From Sphingomonas ginsenosidivorax (GTDB taxonomy: Bacteria > Pseudomonadota > Alphaproteobacteria > Sphingomonadales > Sphingomonadaceae): a stretch of 64,000 nt of DNA. Under the pieces are notes generated by a model. That model worked only from the letters and a program-made list of their open reading frames with translations, had not been told where the DNA came from and did no database searches. This document shows, in pieces, positions 19,470-26,483 of the stretch. A program made the position numbers and the translations under genes. Location of the stretch: NCBI RefSeq assembly GCF_007995065.1, contig NZ_VOQR01000002.1, positions 1 through 64,000 of the forward strand. The letters run 5' to 3'. The stretch's first letter is position 1. Each line of letters begins with the position of its first letter.

Positions 19470-19484
19470 GTTCCCTTTATGTTC
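19470..19484 (-). promoter_or_regulatory. LexA (SOS) box of imuA-imuB-dnaE2
   Basis: GTTC-CCTTTAT-GTTC matches exactly the direct-repeat LexA operator GTTC-N7-GTTC of Alphaproteobacteria. It is 20 bp from the imuA start codon, where it would block the promoter until SOS induction. Confidence 0.88.
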
Positions 19485-19613
19485 CAGCGTTGAGTCCGAT
19501 TGGTCAAGTCGTAAACGGGCTCTGGCGCAGCGAACCGTCGCTGAAGTTTGCCGATGTGTCCGAGCGGAGCGGACGGTTACAGCGGAGCGTGAATTAGGCG
19601 GTTGCCTGTCGCT

Positions 19614-20516
19614 TCAATCCCGCATTTGCATCGTCGGATCGCTTGCGAGCCGCAGGCGTGCTCGCCAGGCATCGTTCCAGTCGTCTTGGTTTTCCGGCAC
19701 CCGGCTGACGAGTTCGCGACCGTTCGCGGTCAGGTGTTCACGCGCTTTCTCCAATAGTCGCTCCGCGGCTCGGCCTCGATCACCATAGACGATGACACGC
19801 CGTACCTTCTCAGGGATTGCAACGAAGGCAAGCCGCTCGACGCCGCCGAGCGCCCATGTCGGTGTACCGAACCAAGCCATCGCCGAGAGCGCGTCCTCGA
19901 CACCCTCCGCGAGACCGAGTTCATCCGTCGCCGGAGCCAGTCGGATCGCAGCTACCCCGAGCAGACCCAAGGCGGCCTTTGGCTTGGGGATCGGCTTCTG
20001 GAGCACGTTCGTCGGGTGGAGAAAGGTTCGCTGTACGGCGACGATGCCGACATCGTTTTCGACAGCCGCGATAAGCGCCGGCATGACCCGCCTGGCGCTG
20101 CCAGCGCCCAAAATGGTTTCCGAGTTGAAGCGCAAGGCCCTCGAAAAGGGCGGCGAAAGCCCCCGAGCGATAAGGTACTCCTCGGCAAGCGTGCCGGCGA
20201 TCGGTCTGCTTGCCCGCCACAGGCGAACAGCCAACGCCCCCATGTCACGCTTGGGCGTGTCTGTCGGCATCACCACGGCGCTGCGATCGTGAAGCCGATT
20301 GCGCTGAAGGGCCTTCATGACCTCGACGGGCGTACAGCCAGCGAAACAGTGGAAGAGGATCGCCGTATCGCCGAGCCGGACGGAGAGGCTCGGTGTTGAA
20401 TCATCATGTGCGGGACAGCGGCACTCGCCGCGCGTACCGTGCCACACCCCGCCGAGCTGCTCGACGATGGCCTGAGCGCGAGACGAGGCATCAAGCGGAA
20501 GTCGCGCCATCGCCAT
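19614..20516 (-). CDS. DnaG-like zinc-finger/Toprim protein (plasmid primase-like)
   Basis: About 300 residues. An N-terminal CHC2-like zinc finger (CRCPAHDDSTPSLSV, ILFHCFAGC) is followed by a helical linker and a Toprim-like fold (LGLAEGVEDALSAMAWFGTPTWALGGVERL with the catalytic-type Glu, RRVIVYGDRGRAAERLLEKA with the Asp). This is the layout of the virulence-associated/primase family (DUF7146 plus Toprim) carried by many plasmids and ICEs. It probably makes primers for plasmid DNA. I chose ATG 20516 (MAMARLPLD) because the open frame upstream is Arg/Pro-rich non-protein-like sequence. It is the first of a minus-strand group with HNH and SSB genes. Confidence 0.78.
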   Translation of the reverse strand: MAMARLPLDASSRAQAIVEQLGGVWHGTRGECRCPAHDDSTPSLSVRLGDTAILFHCFAGCTPVEVMKALQRNRLHDRSAVVMPTDTPKRDMGALAVRLWRASRPIAGTLAEEYLIARGLSPPFSRALRFNSETILGAGSARRVMPALIAAVENDVGIVAVQRTFLHPTNVLQKPIPKPKAALGLLGVAAIRLAPATDELGLAEGVEDALSAMAWFGTPTWALGGVERLAFVAIPEKVRRVIVYGDRGRAAERLLEKAREHLTANGRELVSRVPENQDDWNDAWRARLRLASDPTMQMRD

Positions 20517-20771
20517 TGTTCCGTGGGTTTGATGGAAATCGAGCAATGGAGCCTCCGGACAGTACCAAATATCCGGACGGCAACCTCGCCTCTCCTGCCG
20601 AGCGCAGGCTGACGAGACGCGAGGAAACAAGCTGGTCGCTGGTGCCCTGCGGAAGAACGAGGGCGCCGTTGCGGTCCGCCCTCCCACGTCTCCACTGGTT
20701 GGAACACAATCTACTCGAAAGCACGAACGGGCAGTGCGCGCATTTCGGAGGCGGCCACAGTCGAGCCGACG

Positions 20772-21233
20772 TTAGGTGTAGCGGCCGGTAAAAAGGTCGC
20801 CCAGCGCACGCCGACGAAAGGCATTCCACCATCGACGTCGACGATGTTCCGGAGCGTCGTGGATCATATGGCACCGGGGGCACAGCGCAGCGAGGTTGCG
20901 CCATCGCGGTCCGCTGAACGTCGGGTCGTGGTTGAGGTGAGCGGTAGCGAGATAGACAGGTCTGCGGGTCATGCGGATCGCATCGAGCGAAACGAACGAG
21001 GGTGGCTGTCGAAGCCGCCGGCCGGTACCGTCGCGCCAGGCGCGGATCTCGGCGTCCCACCACACCCCTGCCGTACCAGCTAGCTGCGCGACCCGCCGGC
21101 CATGAGGTCGCTGGCAGTGCTCGCAGCGGCCGCCCGCACGCTTGAAGCGGACGATCCTGCTGATTTCGGGCCAATCGATCGGATACAGCCAGCGATGTTC
21201 CGGACGGATCGGCATGAGGAGACTCTGATTCAT
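20772..21233 (-). CDS. HNH-type endonuclease-like protein
   Basis: The 153-residue protein has a zinc-binding CEHCQRPHG near residues 37-45, the HNH-like core YLATAHLNHDPTFSGPRWRNLAALCPRCHMIHDAP, and an Arg-rich C-terminus. His-Asn-His-type residues and the second CxxC pair are present, so it is probably an active metal-dependent nuclease or a homing-like endonuclease. It stands alone on the minus strand. The start could also be the Met at 21215. Similar small HNH proteins are frequent on sphingomonad plasmids; the target is unknown. Confidence 0.75.
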   Translation of the reverse strand: MNQSLLMPIRPEHRWLYPIDWPEISRIVRFKRAGGRCEHCQRPHGRRVAQLAGTAGVWWDAEIRAWRDGTGRRLRQPPSFVSLDAIRMTRRPVYLATAHLNHDPTFSGPRWRNLAALCPRCHMIHDAPEHRRRRWWNAFRRRALGDLFTGRYT

Positions 21234-21434
21234 CCGACATCGGAACGAAAGGAGAAAATTGCCTGTACGATGAAGATGAGATCATTATTCGGCTGTCCGC
21301 AACAGATGCGGGCTTCACGCCGGTCCGGGAGAGCGCGCCGCTGAAGCGGGCGATTTGGTCCGCCAGAACGGCATGCCGCCGCGAGAGCGGGGAGGAGGTG
21401 CCTCTACAGTTCCGAAAGCCGCTCACCGTCATGA

Positions 21435-21758
21435 TCAACTCTCCTCGCCATCGCTCTTCGAGAGCACCGAAAACGTGTCGGCGATCAGCTCGGTGCGGTA
21501 CGCGACGTCACTGGCTTCACCATGGCTGCGCTCCCGGACGCGACCGGTGACGTGTACCAAATCCCCTTTCGCTGCGGCTTCGATCTGCTGCGTCACGTTC
21601 GAGAAGCAGACGACACTGTTCCAATAGGTGTCCTTCTTCCAATCGTCTCCATCTCGACGATTGTAGTTGGCGGCGACGCTGACATAGGTCACCCGCTCGC
21701 GGGTCGTGATTTTTCCGATCCTCCCGATGATACGGAATTCGGCGATATTCTGTGGCAT
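21435..21758 (-). CDS. small single-stranded DNA-binding protein (third SSB paralogue)
   Basis: The 107-residue OB-fold protein (AEFRIIGRIGKITTRERVTYVSVAANYNRRDGDDWKKDTYWNSVVCFSNVTQQIEAAAKGDLVHVTGRVRE) follows the SSB pattern but lacks the acidic DDDIPF tail. It therefore probably does not recruit the usual SSB partners. It starts 4 bases after the HNH gene's stop and is likely co-transcribed with it. It differs clearly from the two longer SSBs at 41.7 and 48.0 kb. Confidence 0.82.
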   Translation of the reverse strand: MPQNIAEFRIIGRIGKITTRERVTYVSVAANYNRRDGDDWKKDTYWNSVVCFSNVTQQIEAAAKGDLVHVTGRVRERSHGEASDVAYRTELIADTFSVLSKSDGEES

Positions 21759-21761
21759 CGT

Positions 21762-22460
21762 TCACTCCTTTTTCTGGAAGTCCAAATTGTCGGCAGATGC
21801 GCCGCGTGACGAATCCGATAGGGTTTCGTCGGAGTGAAATTGGTACCGCGCCACGTTTTCGCGCGTCGCATAGATGGCATAGGCCTGCGTCCAGTCGCGG
21901 CTTATCGCCTGCTGCGCGATCCGCAGCGGTAGGCGGTGTTCGCACACCAATCGCCACAAGACGTAGGCAAGCTTGTTCTTGTCGGCGGCATTGGCCCGCC
22001 CCCGGCGGGGCTGAAGCCAGAGATTGCGCCTGTCGAACGGCGCGCCGCCGATGGAGATCGGGATCAGATGGTCGAGTTCGTAGTCGGCCATGCGCTGCCC
22101 GGGATATTGCAGATTCATCAGACGCCGCTTGAACGGCGCAGAGATCTCGAGCGCTGGCCGGGCCCTGCCAGCATAGCCAGGCCGACAGATCGTCGTATCA
22201 ATCGTCGCCTGTGTAATAGCGGGATCGATTGCTCCCGGTGTCTGCGGCGGCGGGAGGATGTTGCCGTGGTTCGGCTGCAAAATGGGGTCGCGAAATGCTG
22301 CAGCGAGGCCAATTACCGCGGCGCAGAACCGAGCGTCGCTCGCGCTTGGGCAGGATTGGCCATCCTGACCTGTCGCAACGCTCCGAAAGGCTGATGATCC
22401 ATGCCAGTGTGCGACCGCCACGATGAAGAAAAGCCCGCCGAATAGCGCACGGAACCTCAT
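21762..22460 (-). CDS. exported HNH nuclease-like protein
   Basis: The 232-residue protein starts with a hydrophobic signal-like segment (residues 5-25, ALFGGLFFIVAVAHWHGSSA) and carries an HNH motif near residue 130: ADYELDHLIPISIGGAPFDRRNLWLQP with a following ADKNKL. It is probably secreted to the periplasm or used at the cell surface. It is divergent from the conjugation operon 272 bp away and directly precedes the small ssb. A role in processing DNA during transfer is possible but only suggested by position. Confidence 0.72.
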   Translation of the reverse strand: MRFRALFGGLFFIVAVAHWHGSSAFRSVATGQDGQSCPSASDARFCAAVIGLAAAFRDPILQPNHGNILPPPQTPGAIDPAITQATIDTTICRPGYAGRARPALEISAPFKRRLMNLQYPGQRMADYELDHLIPISIGGAPFDRRNLWLQPRRGRANAADKNKLAYVLWRLVCEHRLPLRIAQQAISRDWTQAYAIYATRENVARYQFHSDETLSDSSRGASADNLDFQKKE

Positions 22461-22658
22461 CTGCGATTTTCCGGTATGGTCACCTCGAACTCACAGAACT
22501 TGGCTCGCACGGTCTCGACCTCGTCATGACGTGTCGTCGTCGGCTTTGAAGCGGGATCGCCTTCATCTGATTATTGAGCGGCATAGAATGGCGAAACGGC
22601 CTAGGACAAGGCAAGACTTCATTTGCTCCAGATTTCCCTTAATTTCATTCCAAGATAG

Positions 22659-22673
22659 ACGTTGTTGCAACGT
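22659..22673. promoter_or_regulatory. inverted repeat upstream of conjugation operon
   Basis: ACGTTG-TTG-CAACGT is a perfect inverted repeat in an AT-richer stretch 60 bp before the first conjugation gene and between divergent transcripts. It is a reasonable operator for a regulator that is not in this window. Confidence 0.4.
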
Positions 22674-22732
22674 CCGCCATTACTTAAGCTGTTAATATGG
22701 ATGCCATTTAGTTTATTGGCTATCCGTTCCGA

Positions 22733-23557
22733 GTGGTCAATGGCGGGACATCATCAGTGCTTCCGGCGAGTATTGTAGCAAAGGCGGTACAACTCTGTGC
22801 GATGGGGCTAAACGCAGCCGGAGCACCGGGGCCGTTTGCGATCGGAGTTCGTACGGGTGCGGTCCTTACCCGGGTGCCCGCCAACCAAGCCGAGGCGGAG
22901 GCAACGATCCGCGACCTGCTCGCGCTCGGCGCTGACTTCGAGGCTGGTCCGCTTCGCATTAACGGTCGGGATTTCTCGACCTTCAAGATCACGCCGGCAT
23001 CGGTTTTCGACCCGTGCGCGCTGGCGCACACCGGCGAAGCGAGTGATCGCATCGTCGATAACGGCGGCGCCGAGGTCTCGAGCGTCAGCGCTTTGCTGCG
23101 TCGGACCTTCGATGCCCGCATCACCAACACGATCCGGCCCATGAACGCGAGCTACGGTGCTCGCTACAGTTGGCACAAGTTCGGCCAAGCGATCGACTTC
23201 GTGCCTGCGGCCGGCGTCGGCTCGATCACCCGTGCGCAGCTCAGGTCAGTGATGGAAGCGAGCGGCTTCCAGGTCATCGAACTCCTTGGCCCAGGCGACC
23301 GCGGCCATTCAAACCACTGGCACCTCGCATTCGCTCGCTCGGGGCAGGTCATCGATCAGCCTCGCCGGGTAGAGGACGATGAGGAGTGGATGATCAATGT
23401 CGCCGGTGCCGGCCCCGGTGCCGCTCGCGTGCTCCAGGAGGGCGCGGCACCAGCTCTTACGGCAGGGCTGGGCCTTCAGACCTCTGCGACGGCGCCTCCG
23501 CAGTGGGACGTCTTCGCAGCGGCCGAATGGCGCGCAAACCAACGAGGTGGTTCATGA
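22733..23557 (+). CDS. fusion of degenerate VirB1-like domain with M15 peptidase
   Basis: The 274-residue protein has two parts. Residues 10-95 follow the VirB1 lytic transglycosylase pattern (GPFAIGVRTGAVLTRVPANQAEAEATIRDLL, DFEAGPLRINGRDFSTFKITPASVFDPC) but the catalytic Glu of the ESG motif is not present (GLNAAGAPG). Residues 105-205 are a D-Ala-D-Ala carboxypeptidase-like M15 domain with zinc ligands in SWHKFGQAIDF (His, Asp) and NHWHLAF (His). It could trim peptide cross-links during pilus assembly. The start is GTG 22733, since TAG lies in frame at 22709; there is no strong ribosome-binding site. Its stop overlaps the next ATG (ATGA). Confidence 0.72.
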   Translation: MVNGGTSSVLPASIVAKAVQLCAMGLNAAGAPGPFAIGVRTGAVLTRVPANQAEAEATIRDLLALGADFEAGPLRINGRDFSTFKITPASVFDPCALAHTGEASDRIVDNGGAEVSSVSALLRRTFDARITNTIRPMNASYGARYSWHKFGQAIDFVPAAGVGSITRAQLRSVMEASGFQVIELLGPGDRGHSNHWHLAFARSGQVIDQPRRVEDDEEWMINVAGAGPGAARVLQEGAAPALTAGLGLQTSATAPPQWDVFAAAEWRANQRGGS

Positions 23558-23907
23558 TCCGACAGGCTTCGAGGAAGCTTGCAGGAGTGGCGGGCGCTCT
23601 CGAGTTCCCGATCGCAGGCGTGTTGGCACTCGCGATTCCGCAGCCTGCGTACGCATCGGATTGGGGATGCCAGGTGATCCTGTGTCTCGCTACGCCGGGA
23701 TCGCCCACAACCTATGCCGCGTGCGTGCCTCCGATCACGAAGTTATGGAACGTCCTTGCCCTGGGCGGCTCGTTCCCGACCTGCACCGGCGTTGGCATCC
23801 GCACGAGGTCGGTCAGGCACGGCTATGACCTGACGATCACGCAAGCAGATGGCTCGGCGTCACGCTACGCGCTCGACACGCGGACCCAGACGGTGCTCCC
23901 ACAGTGA
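23554..23907 (+). CDS. small secreted Cys-rich conjugation-associated protein
   Basis: The 117-residue protein has an N-terminal signal peptide (about residues 1-30, ending QPAYASDW). A compact region with four cysteines follows (DWGCQVILCLATPGSPTTYAACVPPITKLW, then SFPTC). I recognise this as a conserved protein found next to VirB1 in T4SS clusters but cannot name a function; the even number of cysteines suggests disulphides in the periplasm. It is coupled by ATGA to the upstream gene and by GTGA to the downstream virB1-like gene. Confidence 0.65.
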   Translation: MIRQASRKLAGVAGALEFPIAGVLALAIPQPAYASDWGCQVILCLATPGSPTTYAACVPPITKLWNVLALGGSFPTCTGVGIRTRSVRHGYDLTITQADGSASRYALDTRTQTVLPQ

Positions 23908-24503
23908 TCTACGACGTGCCCGCCATCGTCGCGTTGGCGAAAGCGTGCGCACCGGCGATCGCAACTGAGGCGGTCGTTCCCCTCGTCCTGACGGAAAGCG
24001 GCGGCGATCCTCTGCAGATCAATGTTAACAAGGGTCCGCGGGTCCGTGCTCGGTCGAGCACGGAGGGCGCAGCCATCGTGCGGCGCTACATGGCGGCCGG
24101 ATATACCGTCGACATCGGCCTTGCGCAGATCAACTCGGCCAATCTCTCTCGTCTAGGTGTGACGGTCGAGCAGGCGTTCGAGCCGTGCACCAACATCAGT
24201 CTCGCTTCCAGCGTCCTACAAGCCAACTTCGACGCTGCGAGCCGCTACTATGACGGGCTCGACGCAATCTCAGCCACCTACTCGCTCTACAACACGGGCA
24301 CGATGACGCGCGGGATGCGGAACGGTTACGTGGGCCGCGTCTGGTCCCGGGCCCTTTCATTGGGGTCGATCCCGGCGGCCCCTGCCTTGCCGGTTGCACC
24401 GCTGCGGATTGCTACGACGACCGTGGCTGCAAAGCCTATGTCCCGGTCCGACGACTGGGTCGTGGGTCAGGTCGACGCGAACGAGATCGAGGTGTTCAAG
24501 TGA
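23904..24503 (+). CDS. virB1: VirB1-like lytic transglycosylase
   Basis: The 199-residue protein has the SLT fold with the catalytic Glu in VLTESGGDPLQINVN (about residue 30) and the motifs DIGLAQINSANLSRLGVTVEQAFEPCTNISLASSVL and YSLYNTG. It opens the peptidoglycan layer for the secretion channel. No clear signal peptide is present, which is unusual for VirB1 and may mean a different export route or a start upstream. It begins with GTG overlapping the previous stop and ends overlapping the next GTG. Confidence 0.85.
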   Translation: MIYDVPAIVALAKACAPAIATEAVVPLVLTESGGDPLQINVNKGPRVRARSSTEGAAIVRRYMAAGYTVDIGLAQINSANLSRLGVTVEQAFEPCTNISLASSVLQANFDAASRYYDGLDAISATYSLYNTGTMTRGMRNGYVGRVWSRALSLGSIPAAPALPVAPLRIATTTVAAKPMSRSDDWVVGQVDANEIEVFK

Positions 24504-25807
24504 GCACCGAGAACAGCGTCTCGCGCGGGCAGCCCGAGGTCGAGCAGCAACGCCCGTCGACCGAGTTCGCAATCCCTCCCGACATCGCGGATCGCTACGA
24601 AGTCCGCGCTGTCGACGCGCCGGAGGGCCAGCAGCGCTTCGGTCTCTTCCGGCCCGGGCAACGCGACGCACCATTCATCGAGATCGCCGATGGGGGCAAG
24701 GCCAGCCGGATCGTCGCGCGCGCCGAGGATGCGGAGACGATCCAGGCGTTGGTCAAGATCGCGCAGTTCAACGGTTGGGACCGGATCGACGTCGATGGCT
24801 CGCCGAATTTTCGAAAGGCGGTCTGGGCGGCGGCTACCCGATCCGGCCTCGAGGTCAACGGATACGAGCCGTCGTTCATCGAGCAGGAGAAGTCCGCGAC
24901 TGCTCGTCGGGAGGACATCGCGAGACGCGATCTGACGCCTGCGACGCCGGCGCCCGATGAGATGAAGCGATCACCCGGTACGGCCGTGCAAGCGGTGACT
25001 CCCCTTGCAGAGGTTACTGAGAAGAAAGGGACCCCTTCGGAGGACGTCGGCTTGGCAGATGCCGACAGCCGGCTTTTGCTCAAGATCAGCGCGCTCACTG
25101 CGGATCGAACGGCCCTCCACGACGCCTTACCGGGTGCGACCAACGCCCTCGTCCGTGAGGTGCAGCACGAGCGGATCGACGAGAATGGAAGTGCACTGGG
25201 CGTCGCGCTCGACCGCGCCTTGGCAAGCCCGGCGGTAGTGGAGGCGTTCGGACGGGCCGGCTACGAACCCGAGGCGCTGCGGGAACTGGGGCGGGCGGAG
25301 AAGTGGGATACGGAGGTCGCGACCGCGGTCTCTCTCGCGCGCTCCGGCTCTCGTCGCGACACATTGACGCGCGACACGGACGCGCCCCCGACGGGGATCG
25401 CCACGCTTGTCGCCGATAGGGGCCACGCAGAGAAGCCCGACAGGCCCACCCCGTCGGATGATCGGCTTCAACCCGAGCAGCCCGGGACGGCTACCGACCC
25501 GGACGCAAGCTCGGCGGTGCTGCGCCGACGCGAGGGCGACGAACTCGCCGAACTCTTCCTGCACGGGACGGAAGGAAGCGCCGGAACCGACCCCCGCCTT
25601 GCCGGTGCGATGCAGGCACAGCGCGTGATGGAGCAGCATATCGGCAAGGTGTTCGAGGGTGACGCGATGAGCATGGCCTCCGCGAACCTGGAAAGCCGGC
25701 ACATGATCTCAGACGCGCTGCGGCGCGGCCTCGATGTCTCCGTGCGTGAGCCAACACACGTTCGGCAGATCGAGCCGATCCAGACCCGTCCCGATCTTGA
25801 GCGATAG
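24500..25807 (+). CDS. LPD7-domain protein in conjugation operon
   Basis: The 435-residue cytoplasmic protein has an N-terminal LPD7-like domain (residues about 25-125: IADRYEVRAVDAPEGQQRFGLFRPGQ, APFIEIADGGKASRIVARAED, FNGWDRIDVDGSPNFRKAVWAAATRSGLEVNGYEPS). The remaining 300 residues are charged and partly disordered. LPD7 domains occur in relaxases and other mobile-element proteins, so this may connect DNA processing to the channel. No relaxase motif is visible. GTG start overlaps virB1. The gene sits between virB1 and virB2, an uncommon place for such a protein. Confidence 0.7.
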   Translation: MSTENSVSRGQPEVEQQRPSTEFAIPPDIADRYEVRAVDAPEGQQRFGLFRPGQRDAPFIEIADGGKASRIVARAEDAETIQALVKIAQFNGWDRIDVDGSPNFRKAVWAAATRSGLEVNGYEPSFIEQEKSATARREDIARRDLTPATPAPDEMKRSPGTAVQAVTPLAEVTEKKGTPSEDVGLADADSRLLLKISALTADRTALHDALPGATNALVREVQHERIDENGSALGVALDRALASPAVVEAFGRAGYEPEALRELGRAEKWDTEVATAVSLARSGSRRDTLTRDTDAPPTGIATLVADRGHAEKPDRPTPSDDRLQPEQPGTATDPDASSAVLRRREGDELAELFLHGTEGSAGTDPRLAGAMQAQRVMEQHIGKVFEGDAMSMASANLESRHMISDALRRGLDVSVREPTHVRQIEPIQTRPDLER

Positions 25808-25810
25808 ACC

Positions 25811-26149
25811 ATGGAGGTTCGTATGCATTTCACACCGACGGCCGGCAGGATGATGTCGGATCAGCGTGCTCGCCAGCTAGTCGGCATCGCCGGCATGTTG
25901 GCGCTCGTCGCGATCGCGCAACCCGCGCTCGCACAGAGCAGCGGGACAGCTATTCAGAGTGGCCTCAACACCATCAAGGACTGGATGGTGACGATCGCGT
26001 CGGTTGTCGGGGTGATCGCCGTCATGGCCGTCGGCTATGCCAAGCTGACCGGCCGAATGGATTGGGGCCGCGCCGTCACGGTGCTGATCGGTATCGGCAT
26101 CATCTTTTCGGCGACGACGATCGTCGGCTGGATGAGCACGGGTGGCTGA
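25811..26149 (+). CDS. virB2: VirB2/TrbC-family conjugative pilin
   Basis: The 112-residue protein has a long leader, a signal cleavage site near ALAQSSG (about residue 42), and two transmembrane helices (MVTIASVVGVIAVMAVGYAKLTG and AVTVLIGIGIIFSATTIVGWMS) separated by the short positive loop RMDWGRA, as in VirB2/TrbC pilins. Mature subunits form the pilus. An inner ATG at 25823 is an alternative start. It overlaps virB3 by 8 bp. Confidence 0.85.
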   Translation: MEVRMHFTPTAGRMMSDQRARQLVGIAGMLALVAIAQPALAQSSGTAIQSGLNTIKDWMVTIASVVGVIAVMAVGYAKLTGRMDWGRAVTVLIGIGIIFSATTIVGWMSTGG

Positions 26150-26483
26150 GGCCGAGAAGCTTGCAGAAGACAAGGTCTTCCTGGCGATGACCAGACCGTC
26201 CGTTTTCATGGGGCTTCCGCTCGAAGCCGTCCTGCCGATCATCATGATCTGCATGGTTCTCTGGGGAATCATGCACAATCCCTTCTACCCGCTGGCGCTG
26301 TTCGGCGCTCTGTACTTCCCGGCGCGAATGGTCGTTCACTACGACTACAATGCTTTCCGGTTATGGGGCTTATGGTTTCAGACGGTCTTTGTATCGCGAA
26401 ACCGCAAGTTCTGGGGTGGTGGGAGTTACTCGCCCGTACGCCTCGGCAAGGGCGTGAAGCGGAAGCGGTTCGGCAATGACTGA
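26142..26483 (+). CDS. virB3: VirB3 inner-membrane T4SS protein
   Basis: The 113-residue protein has the VirB3 N-terminus (DKVFLAMTRPSVFMGLPLEAVLPIIMICMVLWG) with hydrophobic segments at about residues 20-45 and 50-65. VirB3 works with VirB4 at the inner membrane. The start is GTG 26142, overlapping the virB2 stop; the stop overlaps virB4 by 8 bp. Confidence 0.87.
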   Translation: MAEAEKLAEDKVFLAMTRPSVFMGLPLEAVLPIIMICMVLWGIMHNPFYPLALFGALYFPARMVVHYDYNAFRLWGLWFQTVFVSRNRKFWGGGSYSPVRLGKGVKRKRFGND

